Shown: positions 1 to 10,835 of the stretch, one piece after another
Position numbering within the stretch: the first letter of the stretch is position 1
Layout: the number at the start of each line of letters is the position of its first letter
NCBI GenBank assembly: GCA_019649035.1
Contig: BMAT01001837.1
Span: forward strand, 136,630-163,152
Source of the DNA: Elysia marginata
Lineage: Eukaryota > Mollusca > Gastropoda > Plakobranchidae
Direction: 5' to 3'
Length of the DNA: 26,523 bases
The notes under the pieces: generated by a model
Databases searched by the model: none
Told to the model about the DNA's origin: nothing
What the model saw: the letters and a program-made list of their open reading frames with translations, nothing else
Made by a program: the position numbers and the translations under genes

Positions 1-152
1 CCTCAAATCAAAGCCAATATAGTGGCTTGGCGCGGCTCTTGGGTTAATTTAAATAAGCAGAACTCTTGGGTAATTTTTTATGCCTTATTTAGATTTCAAG
101 TGAGAAGAAAATCATGTTTAACAATATATCCCTCTACCGTTGTACTTCACAG

Positions 153-246
153 ACAAAACAACAAATTCCTAATATGGAATTTAGCAGGCGCTTAGCATCA
201 GAAAAGGACTTGGAAAGATCTCCCAGCTTTCATTTGGCAAATCTCA
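153..246 (+). CDS. PPWD1: PPWD1 exon a (end of WD region)
   Basis: Acceptor TTCACAG precedes 153 and donor GTAAGA follows 246. The exon encodes [18 protein letters not shown] and onward to LANL, the helix-like stretch that follows the last WD blades in PPWD1. It ends in phase 1, and the split codon becomes Ile with the next exon. Confidence 0.9.
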
Positions 247-3200
247 GTAAGAAATGTTTTGTATCTCTGACATTTGGACATTTTAAACTTGAATGCATTT
301 GTGGTGGTTTGTGATGGAAAAACGTAATTAAAATGTATATTGAAGTAAAATCTTTTTCTTCCATGTTGACAGTTAAGGATACTTTAACCTGCCCTTTTTT
401 GATAAGATAAGTATGATGTATGTTTGATTATTTGGAGAAATATTGTATAATACATGTCAAACCAGGCTAATTTGTATCTTATTACTCTTTGTGAATAAAA
501 GTCAAGGTACATGTCTTGCAAAAACATCTTTACCCTGCCCCTCTCCTTCCACACACTCATACATTTTTGTGTAAACGTTTTCTTTATTATATAATAAATA
601 TTACTGCCTGAAAGTTCCAGATCGAGTTCTGGAGTCATTTCATAGAACCTCAGAAGATATGTAATTAGAATATATACTAAGCAAAACATGATATGTATAT
701 ATAAATTAAATGCTCTGCAAATCACATATGTATATACATACTGTATTTTTGTATGAGGTTATTCTTTTTTTTTTCAGTTTTTGACGAGAGTGGATATTTT
801 TTGATGTATGCCACAATGCTGGGAATCAAAGGTTTGTACGTTTTTGCTGTTTTTATTATTATATAAGTGCAATGAAATCCTTTAACCTTTGGATAAAGCA
901 AAATAGTATAAATATTTAGGCTCAAATAGAAAAAATTATGATTTTTGCAATCGCTAAAATTTCAATTTCAAGGAATTTGTCAAACTAAGGCAAAATAGCA
1001 TGCAGAGAGGGAAAAGTTGAAAAAAAACTGCATTTTGCCACTTATTATCTATCAATATCATATTATTAAAAGACTGTTTGGTTAATAAATATTTCTTGTT
1101 TTTTTATTTCAACAAATGCTTTTGAGATGTTTTTAATAAAGTTTACATTTTTTAAAATTATTTCAATTTAGCAAATGCACATAAACTTTATGTAGGAAAG
1201 TTTTAACTAAAGATTTCCACCCTGCTTAAATAAATTTCTACATTGCATGCATTCTGATAATTTGTTGTCTTTGTCCTCACAGTGGTCAATCTTCACACTA
1301 ATGCATGTGTGCGGTGGATCGGTAAGAGTGAAAACATCCGCTTTCTGCACCTGGCAGTGTTTCAAGGGGCCGGCAAGACCCAACAGCCTGTAGACGCAGA
1401 GATGGCTGCCTCAGACAATCCAATCTTGAAAAGCATATTTGTGGATCCCATCATAGTTTGTACAGCTTTCAAGAAGTCAAGATTTTACTTGTTCAGCAGG
1501 CGTGAACCTGATGACTCGCGCAGGTTTGTCGAGGATTGAAATGGTTTTATTTACAAATTTGGGATTTGGACAACCTGAGTATCGAAAGTTTGTGCAATAT
1601 GCTGTTATTCTTGAACAGTTGAAAACTATTTAAGTTAACCACCATTTTGTTTCAAAACCTTAAATCTAAGTCCATTTTTTTATGTCTCATGAAATTTAAG
1701 CTGTTGTGGGTGGATATTTTCTACCATTGGGGTAAATGTTGATAAAAATTTCTTTGGCATAAGTTAAAAGTTGTATGATGTATGTTGTCATGTTTATTAT
1801 ATTATTGAAAATCTAGCTAGATGACTGGTTTGGTTGTTCATGTAACTATTTGATTTACAAAATGTTTAGAAGCTGTTTTCTCCATCTTGATCCTCTATGT
1901 TCCTAATACGGTCAACTCTGCTCAAGTCAAATTCCAAGGCAACCAGTAATCAATGACATTGACTTTGGTGAAGAATTGAGTTATATGCAGGTCCCTGTAT
2001 ATAATTGTCCCCCCCCCCCTCCCCCCACCGCTGAAAAAAAAGAATCAAGTTTTAATTAAGCGGATTCAGCTGTACAATAGGTTTTTCTAGAGCTTTCAAA
2101 AAGAATGAATATCTTCAAGTCCCAAATATCCACACCTTGACTCATTCTCACGCACTGCATTGCCACACATATTGCAGTTTAGCTTTTAAATGTTGCTACC
2201 TATAGATCTTTAAAATGACATTGTCACATAAGTGTTTTTTAAATATTTCTTTTCTCTTGCTCCCTCTCATCTATGGTACTCACCATTACCTCTGCGGCTT
2301 ATGTTGTTGTAGCGTGGACAATGAGAGAGATATCTTCAATGAGAAGCCATCCAAAGAAGAAATCATAGCAGCAACCCAAGTAAGTAAAGAGCATTGTTGT
2401 TGATATGTCTCCCGGCCAAGGCAAATGAGTCAAAAGTCAGAAACTCTGTTTTTGGGAAAACGCGATTTAAATGTCTATTTTTGCTTCTTTTTTACTATTT
2501 TTTAAATTGGCAAGAGTTTTAATATCTTTCTACAAAATATTGATAATCTTATAAAACATTCAATGTTTGGAAACTTACAAAAATATTTGGTTGAAAAAAG
2601 CAGTTCCTTCGAAAGTAAAAATTGCAACATCCAACTCATTCTCCCTGAACACAAGATTGAATATACATATAAGTCGAAATTGAAATCACAGATTAATGTT
2701 AGTTAGTGTCTTGAGAAATTTGAAGCAAAATGTATGTATAGCTTTTTTGAGGTTGTCTTTTGATCTATCATTAGTCATCTTTTCAATTGTTTCCGGCCAT
2801 TCTGACACCCTCTGTGTGCCCTCTCGCCTCTGTGCCTTCGCTGTTAACATCAATTTCAAAACTTAAATGGAGATCCATTATATGTTCAGATTTAACTTAC
2901 TTATGAATGATAAATATAAGATTCATATTCATCGGTTAAGTGTGGATACGAGTGGGTGGCAGTTTTACCCTCAAGCAAAAAAGTTGGTTGTAAGAAATGA
3001 ATGTTTTAGCTCCATGTCCGTACAAAAAATCTGACACACTACTGCTAAAACTCTGGATGCAAAGAGGTATATACAATATTTTTATATAATGACTTAACCC
3101 ATGTATGGTGTGAATTAAAGAGCAGTATGTCTTTCAGCAGACATTTTTTTCCTGGTCAGTATTTAGGGATTCTACTCATTTTTTTTTCAACTAAATATCT

Positions 3201-6200
3201 ATATTTAACTTCTCCAGGATGCAGCCTATTTGAGGGTAACTGACAACTGTATCATACACACTACCAGTGGAGACATCAGTTGCAAAATATTCGCCAAGGA
3301 GTAAGTTTCTTCAAGAAGTTTATCCATTTGTTTTATCAAATTAATTTTGATTTTTTTAAAACATTGCCTTGGATGATTTAAAACCCTCTAAAATTTTTTA
3401 TAACGATCTAAAAGTTTATCTGTTTTTCATTTCTTTAAAAATTAGCTCTTTAAAGTTTTCTTCTATATTAAAATTTTTATTTTGTGGTTTTGCAGGTGCC
3501 CAAAGACTGCTGAAAACTTTTGTGTTCATAGCAGAAACGGTTATTATAACAACCACTTATTCCATCGAGTGATCAAGGGTTTCATGATACAAACAGGAGA
3601 CCCCTTAGGTAAGTTTTTCCTACTGCATTTAAATTTTGAGGCTTTGTTTTTGAGTTGAACAATTAAAAACTCTTTTTAAAAAGTACCAGTCATATAACCA
3701 ATGAATAAAAATGTCATATAGTTATTAATCATCTAAGATTGTTAATTTTTTCCTTATTATCTAAACATAGATTGTGTATAAAGGTGCAAAGCACAAAGAC
3801 TTCATATAATTAAGTGAAATTGATTTAGGAGATTTCTGGTAAATTTTATGCATAGAACCTTAGCATTAGATATAACAAGATGGCAGGGCCTGACATTCTA
3901 TTCTTGTTACAGAGATGCTTCTTTTCGGCAAATGCCGGAAATCCGGCAGCATTTGCGTGAGTTCCAGCATCATCCGGCAGATGTAAAAAATGTAAAAATC
4001 CTTGATCAGCTGGTGCCTTTATTTAGTAATGGTACTTCTAATCTGCCGTGCCGCAAGGTGAACGCTTAGCATTTTAAAAAGTTCAGGCATTTTTGTCAGG
4101 CCATAGAAGCATCACTGTTGTTAAAAATGAGGTCTTGTAAGATACAAGATTGTTCTAAAGTTATGTTAAAAAAAACTCTGCAGGCCTTAATAAAGAGGAA
4201 AACATGATAGTACATGTTTATATATCAGTTTAGCTTCAAGAGAAAATAAAACATTAAAGACATTAATTAGGGGTCAATTGCGGTTTATTTCTTGGAAATC
4301 TCAACCATTTGTTGGATGGTGTACTTGGGGAAATGCTGTATTTACAGCAGATGTCTGCCTTGCTTTTATTTCCTCTTTCAACTTCGTCTATATAAGTTTG
4401 GTCTCAAACGAAAGACACTTTCATTTCTTGTTAGCACGAAAAAAACAGCTGAAGTTTACGGCACCTTGGTGTTCTCTCTTAAAAACTAATTGTATCGTGA
4501 ACTTTGAAGTTTCAGTTTTGCAAATAAACTATGGATATTCTGATGTGACCTAGCTGGAGTCTGAGAGACATTAGCTAATGATACTTGCGGACCCTCAGTT
4601 TTAACACTGCCAATACAAGTGTCTACTAAAACTACGTAACTAAAAGTCTTTACGAGGCCAGACATAGGTCTAATCTACAGTAATCTCACGCCAGTCATTT
4701 AAATGATTTTGTTAACTACATATTACAAAATCTGACGGTCCTCCCTTCCTCTCTCCACCTATCCGCCAGTTCAGGTCTTACCTAGCTTCATCTTCTCTTT
4801 GTTACATCTTTACTTAGTCTGAATAACTTGCACTACACCCCCCCCCCCCCAACACACACACACACTTATAACTGGGCCTACATTGGCCCAGGCGCAGTTC
4901 TCGAGGCTTGCCATTGGCCCTACCCCACTCCCACCTACCGCTGGGGCACACACATAGACACACCCAAACGAGCTCAAACATACAGTCCATGCATTGCAAA
5001 GTCCTAGAAAAAACTTGCAAGTGTTGAAGCAAGTGAAGTTTACTACTACTAATGATGCTGCAGTTTGATGTAATGTTACTAGTGTACTGAAGCCATTACC
5101 CACTGACTGAAGCCAGGAATAGGCTTACTTTCCTCTTTGATCCTGAGGTTGGGAAAACTTTGATTTTCAATAAAGCCAAAGAGGTGATTATAACATGTTG
5201 GGTCCGAGGTTGTTGAATTCAAGGTTCACTGTAAACTGAACACCATTATATAAACAGTGTATGTGTTATTTAAACATACTTAGCTAAAACGCCAATATTT
5301 TGGACAACAATGAAAGTCTTTTCAACATAGTTGAATTCTTCCTAAATTTTGTAAACCATTTTCTTTTTTTGGTGCTACTAAAAATGACAATGGTGTTTTG
5401 TCTAATTGTGCAAATTCTATGTTAGTGTTCATAATAATGGCTTCTATAAAGGGAAATCACTCTGGTTTTCAAGAAATGAACCAAATTGTTTGATCAGAAT
5501 CACCTCTGCTTACACACAGCTTGTAGATGTTACATAATACTAGGCTGAAAGTTTTTAGTCTTATGGGTTGTGTGTAGGAAATGAATAGAGGATCATGATT
5601 AGAACCCCTAACTTCATTGAAATTCTAGACTTAAAGTCATAAGGAAAAGCCTCATTTATGATACCTTATATATTTGTATACAGTGTGTTAAAACCTGTTT
5701 TCAAAAACATAATTGTGAACCCATTTTTTTTGTAGAGGCATCTGCGTACCTCTATGATTAAAGAGTTGCTTTTCATAAAACTTTTTGTGTTATCTTTGTT
5801 CTTGCATACTTTCCGGTGCTGTCAATTTCACCAGTAAAATGAATCTTAATTTTTGGGTATTTTTGAAACAACAATGTTAATTTTGGTAAATTGCATGAAA
5901 TTTCAAAGGCTTTTTTTTTTTTTAAAGAAAATTTGATTTGTCTCAAGCTATCTGATTGTAATAGAGAAAGAGTTTTGTGCAATTTTACCTATTTATTTTA
6001 AAACTTTTATTTAATAATATTTACTATGTAAGTTTTTAATACCAAGACTCATCCATTTTTTTGTTCTTTAAGACCAAGCTAAATGTTTAGAGATTCATTG
6101 CTCTTATTTGATATTTTTTTAAGGTAATGGCACCGGGGGTGAGTCAATATGGGGTGGAGAGTTTGAGGATGAGTTTCACCCCAACCTGCGCCATGACCGT

Positions 6201-6730
6201 CCCTACACTTTGAGCATGGCAAATGCGGGGCCTAATACAAACGGCTCTCAGTTTTTCATCACTGTTGTGCCTACGGTAATTCAAATTGAGCCTTTTTTTT
6301 TAGATAAGGCATATGAGATGCAAAAATTGAAAGTATTCAAGGAAGTAAATCTTTTAGATTTAAGCTGATTTTAGCTTTTCCCCCCCCTCAAATTTGTTTT
6401 TTCAGCTAAAACTTTTTTCTTAATTTTATCTTTTTGTTATTTTAGACAGAAGGTCTAAATTGATTTAAAGATTGTAATTACATGACAATGGGAATAAAAC
6501 AAATTAAAGTATTATTGCAAAAGCTTTTTAAAAATTTTACATTGAACTCAAATACACACTTCAAAATGCTCTGTTTCCTCGCACAGCCCTGGTTGGACAA
6601 CAAGCACACAGTTTTTGGCAGAGTTGTACGTGGCATGGAAATTGTGCAGGCTATCAGCAATGTCAAAGTGAATGCCAAGACGGACAAGCCTTATGATGAC
6701 ATCCGCATTCTGAGCATTACTTTAAAGTAG
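153..6730 (+). CDS. PPWD1: PPWD1, C-terminal 315 residues (8 exons), WD-repeat cyclophilin; 5' partial
   Basis: Peptidyl-prolyl cis-trans isomerase with an N-terminal WD40 part; the family is nuclear and associated with the spliceosome. Exons: 153-246, 778-831, 1283-1523, 2313-2379, 3218-3300, 3496-3608, 6124-6275, 6587-6730 (stop TAG). Phases run 1,1,2,0,2,1,0 and every junction reads through. The order matches PPWD1: the QQIPNMEF...RRLA stretch, [30 protein letters not shown], then cyclophilin. The active-site set of cyclophilin A is present: R and F in [10 protein letters not shown] in MIQTGD, FF in NGSQFF, W in PWLDNKH and H in NKHTVFG. The family is about 646 residues in human, so roughly the first half lies left of the window. 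The gene is convergent with the membrane-protein gene on the minus strand. Identification is from remembered family sequence and is very secure. Confidence 0.95.
778..831 (+). CDS. PPWD1: PPWD1 exon b
   Basis: A strong polypyrimidine tract and CAG precede 778. This 54-nt exon encodes [17 protein letters not shown] and ends in phase 1 before donor GTTTGT, a weaker donor than its neighbours. It is too short to be found by ORF length and is recognised by family sequence and phase. Confidence 0.9.
1283..1523 (+). CDS. PPWD1: PPWD1 exon c
   Basis: Acceptor CCTCACAG, donor GTTTGT. It encodes [20 protein letters not shown] through [10 protein letters not shown]: the final WD-like blade and the start of the linker. 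The open frame runs on into the intron to a stop at 1539, but the next exon joins precisely at AG|C to make Ser, as the family expects. Confidence 0.93.
2009..2026. repeat. poly-C tract
   Basis: A run of C broken by one T in a PPWD1 intron, followed by a poly-A stretch. It is simple sequence. Confidence 0.8.
2313..2379 (+). CDS. PPWD1: PPWD1 exon d (linker)
   Basis: Acceptor TTGTTGTAG and donor GTAAGTA. It encodes [20 protein letters not shown] and then TQ, the charged linker that joins the WD part to the isomerase. It ends in phase 0. Confidence 0.93.
2412..2645. mobile_element. MITE-like element, family M copy 1 (PPWD1 intron)
   Basis: About 235 bases with imperfect terminal inverted repeats: the left end reads CAAATGAGTCAAAAGTCAG and the right end AACATCCAACTCATTCTC, which is its rough reverse complement. 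The A/T-rich interior aligns by eye with 17455-17698 and 22596-22810. No transposase is encoded. Confidence 0.5.
3218..3300 (+). CDS. PPWD1: PPWD1 exon e (start of cyclophilin domain)
   Basis: Acceptor CTTCTCCAG, donor GTAAGT. It encodes [19 protein letters not shown] and then ISCKIFAK, the first beta strands of the cyclophilin fold. It ends in phase 2, and the split codon becomes Glu. Confidence 0.93.
3496..3608 (+). CDS. PPWD1: PPWD1 exon f (cyclophilin catalytic core)
   Basis: It encodes [20 protein letters not shown], then [17 protein letters not shown]. The Arg of FHR, the Phe of GFM and the Gln of MIQ correspond to Arg55, Phe60 and Gln63 of cyclophilin A. Acceptor TTTTGCAG, donor GTAAGT, phase 1 out. 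Confidence 0.95.
3887..4102. repeat. short inverted-repeat block with a GC-richer CCGGCA core (PPWD1 intron)
   Basis: GGCCTGACA at 3887-3895 is inverted perfectly as TGTCAGGCC at 4094-4102. Inside is a richer stretch with CCGGAAATCCGGCA and a second CATCCGGCAG. It looks like a small decayed TIR element, but no clear target duplication is visible. A 73-codon open frame crosses it and resembles no protein I know. Confidence 0.35.
4838..4865. repeat. poly-C plus CA microsatellite
   Basis: A run of 13 C is followed by A and (AC)n up to 4865, inside the long PPWD1 intron. It is a simple-sequence tract. Confidence 0.85.
6124..6275 (+). CDS. PPWD1: PPWD1 exon g (cyclophilin core)
   Basis: Acceptor TTTTTTTAAG (AAG type) and donor GTAATT. 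It encodes [17 protein letters not shown] through [19 protein letters not shown]. The intron before it is the longest of this gene in the window, about 2.5 kb. Phase 0 out. Confidence 0.95.
6587..6730 (+). CDS. PPWD1: PPWD1 terminal coding exon
   Basis: Acceptor TCGCACAG. It encodes [20 protein letters not shown] through ILSITLK and a TAG stop. The Trp and His of WLDNKH match Trp121 and His126 of cyclophilin A. Coding begins at Pro after the splice; the Met codon upstream at 6482 lies in intron. Confidence 0.95.
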   Translation, partial: PWLDNKHTVFGRVVRGMEIVQAISNVKVNAKTDKPYDDIRILSITLK

Positions 6731-7285
6731 TTTTCTGTATAAAGAATTGCCTACCTGTTATCAGAATAACGTGCATTGAAATGTTGACCATAAGCATCTT
6801 ATTTTAAGCGAGATATAGGTTGACTTTTCAAAAAGATTGTCTGGTTTGAATAAAACAAAACAAAAAACAACCAATACATGCTGTTGTTAAGCCTAGTTTT
6901 CTGAGATATCAATGTGGTGTCAAAGTATGATGTATGCCTGTGGCTTGTTCAGTCAAAAAAAAATGTAGGAGAAATTTTTACAATAAGCATATCATTAATG
7001 GGTTATACTCCAAATGTTAAAACAACAGTTAATGTCTCTAACTCTTCTAAAACCTTAAAGTGTGAAAATATTAGCCAAAACCAACTCAATTGTTCCACTG
7101 TGTGAAAGCAGCAAACACCATAAATTTAAAAATAAGTAAAATTCATTATTGCTACAGAATTTGTGAAATTTGAGTATTTAAAGGGATTCCAACTAAATAT
7201 TATCCTCTTTTGTGTAGAATGTAATTATTGTTACCTTTGTAAGTTAGGTGACAATTGAAGATTTCACTCTTTGTGATTGAATAAA
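6731..7285 (+). other. PPWD1 3' UTR (inferred)
   Basis: A/T-rich, non-coding sequence after the PPWD1 stop. AATAAA occurs at 6849-6854 and again at 7280-7285, and either could direct cleavage. The second sits before a T-rich stretch. The true end needs transcript data. Confidence 0.55.
7280..7285 (+). terminator. candidate poly(A) signal AATAAA for PPWD1
   Basis: Canonical hexamer about 550 bases after the stop, in the sense of PPWD1. The alternative at 6849 would give a much shorter 3' UTR. The hexamer is common by chance in AT-rich DNA. Confidence 0.4.
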
Positions 7286-7299
7286 GCAATTGCTTCAGT

Positions 7300-8240
7300 A
7301 AAAAGTCTACAGGGTTGCCATTATTCATTTATTTTCGGTTTTTTAAACCTGAAAACTGAATGAACCTACAAGTTTAAACAAGATTGATTCTATGAACAAT
7401 GACAATTCAGAGCCCGTAAATGACACATTTTGTCTAGGGTTCCTAAATATACAGTCCAGTCCATATATAACGGCTAGTGTTTTAATAGCAACTCCGGTTG
7501 TACAGCCTTTTTCTTCTTTTAAAAATCAATAGATTTTCATTGTTACGACAGTAGTGACCTCTTTTTGTGCTATATTGACACTCTCAGTGAGTGAAGCTTT
7601 GAATTAAAGAGGCTGTGACTAGGCACAATTTGTTAGGCCTACACTCAAAACCACCTAAGTAACACCTCTAAAGTTTTTTTATACTGATTTGAGCATTAAC
7701 TTCACTGTTCGGTGGTCATCACAGTCCCACCAATATACCCAGCCCCGCCCTTCCTATTTCAGTTGTAAAAAGCCTCATCCCCCCTTTCTTTGTCGTGCCA
7801 CTCACACTGGGCCCACCTGAATTCTTGTCTTAATTACAACACAGTCTCCTGACTGATATTGACGGTGATAGGTCTGTAGTGACAAAGCACCTCTTCCTTT
7901 TGTTCTCCCCCCTCCCCTAACTAGCAGTTCACACTCTCTTGATAATGCTAGGCAGTCGCTGGGTCAGTCCTTTGTTACAGGTTTCATTAGTGGTCTATTG
8001 CACCGTGTTAGAATCTCCTTAGTTTAGTTGATAAAGGTCAGACCCAACCCATTACTTTGCTTTTACTAGTTCTACCTAAGATGTTGAACACATCAGGAAT
8101 TAAATTTACAATCATCGAAACCATATAGTTTACTGATTGACACTCCTAAAATTTCTCTTCTTAAACAGACAGCTCGAAAATTACAATGGCTTCAACATTA
8201 AAAGGTGTCAGAGAGCGCAAATGCCCTAGTCTTGGACAAA
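7300..8240. other. intergenic, no gene seen
   Basis: No exon-like open frame or recognisable protein on either strand. From 7690 to 7930 it is pyrimidine-rich (runs such as CCCCGCCC and CCCCCCTCCCC), which stands out from the A/T-rich surroundings. Confidence 0.6.
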
Positions 8241-8246
8241 AGAAAT

Positions 8247-8320
8247 GGCATGGTCAGGAATCAAACCCTAACCTCCTGATCTCGAGTCTGATGCACTAAC
8301 CACTCTGCCACGCTGCCCCC
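8247..8320 (-). repeat. tRNA-like SINE head or tRNA pseudogene (Ser-like)
   Basis: On the minus strand an A box, TGGCAGAGTGGTTAGTGC (8310-8293), is followed by a B box, GGTTTGATTCC (8267-8257). The anticodon loop reads CTCGAGA, so the anticodon would be CGA (Ser). The acceptor ends pair for only about 4 bp and there is no long class II variable arm, so a functional tRNA is unlikely. Sequence down to about 8200 may be the SINE body. Confidence 0.6.
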
Positions 8321-9860
8321 ATATAGTATATAGTCCTGTTCTGATACTTTGATCCCATTAGGGGGCATAATTTGACTTTGAAAATTATCACTGTATATTT
8401 GAAAAGGTGTGAAATTGGTGATCTGAATGCAGTTTGAATTATGCAAATATTTGATTTATCAAGGCTGAAACTATTTGTTGTCTGCTGCGTGATCTCGTTT
8501 GTAAGATCTATCAATAGTTTTTAACTTCATTTGCAACAGCTGACTTGATTGATTGGTTTGAAATTGCTTTTGACTCACGCTAAAGTCTCATTCTGTTCAA
8601 CTGATGTCAAGAGAAAAGGCGACATAAGAGCTCTATCATTTAAACCGACGTTGCACTTCCTCACTATTTCAGCTTTATGACACAATTACTTCATGAAAAG
8701 GTCACGCACAAAGGCAAAAAAAAAATTGCTCTGGTTTGTTACATTTTATTGCTTAATAATACAAATGCAATACCATAAATTTAGTTCAATAGAACTATCA
8801 TGAAAAAGATAAAGGCAATGATGAATGATCAGATATTAAGTTTACATTTGGAATGAGGTGAATGATTATGTGACATGAAGTCGTCATTCTGAACCCAAGG
8901 CTTTTTGGCTTACTAAATTTACATTAAAAATATAATTTTAAAAAAGTAGACTAAGTTTGCATTAAAATCAAAATTAAAGTAATTTTTGTTCAATGATCAA
9001 TGGAACCAAATTCTTTCTGTAAATTTTTAGGTAAAGTTTTGATTTAAAATGTAATGTCTTGCAACCTGTGTCGGACAAGACAATCTTCACACTACAATGT
9101 ATTTTGGACAATGCATTTTCTCCAAGTTTCATGTTAAAAGTTACATAATATTTTTCTAAAATTTTGTGGAAAGACATTAAAAATTCTCTCGATTTAAAAA
9201 AAAAAAAAAAGAAGAAATGCTGAAATCCACTTAGCATTCTCTCAAATTACGCTTTGCCGTCATCTGACTCATTTACAATGGTTGTCAGACAAACACGTAC
9301 ATTTATGTATGTCATTTAGCTCTTGGTGAGAGAAAAAACCTTACAAAACAAAATATAAAAAGCTTGCAGGTCAGAATAGTATAGCTTTCTTTCTTGAGCA
9401 TAGCATTATCAATCACAAAGACTTAAAGAAAAAAGCTTAACTGGGAGGGAAAAAGGCTACTTCAGAATAGCAATTAAATACTAGGCTTTAGAAATAGACT
9501 TACAATGTAGAGCTAAAATTTTCTAAAATAAGCTGACTAAATTTCCTGTAAAGAAGGCATCACGGCTAAGCTATGATTTTATTGAAAGTCATAAGAATTT
9601 ATTCACTTAGCACATGTAACGATTTTGAAGTTCAAATATCTACAAATCTCAAATGGTGTTACAAATACAAGCATGTCTTGCATATCTTGTGCCAACTCAT
9701 GAATTTTCAATGGTAACAATGATTCACATTAAGAATTAATCATTCTAAAAAGAGAAAAAAAGATACAAATCAATTCATGATTAATCCGTTTTTTTCTCAC
9801 AATGTAATTTCTGGTATCAAACTCATTTAAAAGAATAAGATAAAGTTTAAGACATCTGCT
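8321..9860. other. A/T-rich spacer, no gene seen
   Basis: No coding exon recognised. On the minus strand AATAAA (+ strand TTTATT near 8747) could mark the 3' end of a transcript coming from the right. The longest open frame here is low-complexity and lacks protein-like composition. Confidence 0.5.
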
Positions 9861-10064
9861 GATTGCTCTCAAGCGGAACCACATGGAAAGAGAAAGAAAG
9901 GAAGACCACAGGGTACCTGGGGGAGATCAGTGGAAAGTGAAAGATTAGAGTCAGGGAAGACATGTAACAAGCTTAATTGGCTAGCCGAAGACAGATGTGA
10001 ATGGAGAAAGTTTATAGGTGCCCTACGCTCTCAAAGAGACTGGATTTATCCACTTTTTAACTAA
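9861..10064 (+). pseudogene. C-terminal fragment of a non-LTR retrotransposon (LINE) reverse-transcriptase ORF
   Basis: The open frame ending at TAA 10062-10064 encodes HGKRKKGRPQGTWGRSVE, then LNWLAEDRCEWRKFIGAL and RSQRDW. This matches the family pattern GKR.RGRP..TW...E......L..AQDR..WR.L...L, which ends the ORF2 of many RTE/Jockey-type LINEs of invertebrates. The frame is open back to about 9830, but the catalytic reverse-transcriptase part is absent, so this is a 5'-truncated copy. The LINE match is firm from the motif; the clade is inference. Confidence 0.85.
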
Positions 10065-10128
10065 AATCATCCTTTGATTACAACAATTTTCTTTTTAACT
10101 AAAATCATCCTTTGATTACAACAATTTT
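10053..10128 (+). repeat. 38-bp perfect tandem duplication in the LINE tail
   Basis: Positions 10053-10090 and 10091-10128 are identical 38-mers beginning CTTTTTAACTAAAATCATCC. The first copy contains the last sense codons and the stop of the LINE frame. It may be a tail repeat of the element or a later local duplication. Confidence 0.9.
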
Positions 10129-10833
10129 GAAACAGGCATTACTCTGCATTCTTTCAAGACAAATGTTGTTGATACATTGTACTTGTGTGTGAAGGAAATA
10201 GAAAGTATTTGTGATTTCCACATTAACTGACAAAAAAAATGTTATGAAATTACAAAAAAGGATAAGTAGATAGTTCATGAGATATTAAAATCATTACTAT
10301 GCAAAATGCCATTAAGCTATGAAAACAATTGAGGTTGTAAAAATAGGATATTAACCTTAAACAATACCACTTTATAAGAAGAAAGAAAATAAGACAACTC
10401 AATGGCACTTTGCATTTCATGAGATTCATACAGATAAATTTTTTACTGTATTGGTCACATGGAAATTGAGAGATAGCAGAATTAGTAGAAGCCATAAAAA
10501 GAGACAAACAATGCCTCAGTGCAAGAACATACAGAGCTATGTCAAATTTAAAAAGACAATAAATCAAATACTGCAATCCTTGGGAATAAAACATGTCTAT
10601 TTCCAATGATAAACACAACAAAACAAACAATTTTTTAAAATTACCACAGTACATTAAATATGTGAACAACTTTATACATTTTACTCAAACAGTGAACTTC
10701 ACATGAGAAGATACAACTTCTACAGTTCCAGATACGTGCCCTTAAGCATGCTTTTAATTTCACAATTGAACTCTTTCTTGACTGAAGCATCATAATTTTA
10801 AGAAGATTCTGAAATCCAAACCTCACTTCTTGT
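10129..10833. other. A/T-rich spacer, no gene seen
   Basis: A 139-codon minus-strand open frame (10250-10669) is rich in Leu, Ile, Phe and Cys, as expected for chance translation of A/T-rich DNA. I see no motif and no splice context for it, so I do not call a gene. Confidence 0.5.
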
Positions 10834-10835
10834 TA

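Larger units (their letters stand above)
3609..6123 (+). other. long PPWD1 intron
   Basis: A 2.5-kb intron between two cyclophilin exons. It holds the inverted-repeat block at 3887-4102 and the poly-C/CA tract at 4838-4865. GAGGTTCACTGTA-like sequence near 5208-5235 could be one end of an old pogo-type element. Nothing else is recognised. Confidence 0.7.

Noticed and set aside
3848-4069. 73-codon open frame as a possible extra PPWD1 exon
   Set aside because: It lies in the intron between exons 3496-3608 and 6124-6275, which already join in frame and match the family without a gap.
5208-5235. GAGGTTGTTGAATTCAAGG with TTCACTGTA as the right end of a pogo-type element
   Set aside because: Only one end is visible and the match is short.
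10250-10669. 139-codon minus-strand open frame
   Set aside because: Leu/Ile/Phe/Cys-rich composition typical of A/T-rich DNA, no motif, no neighbouring exons.
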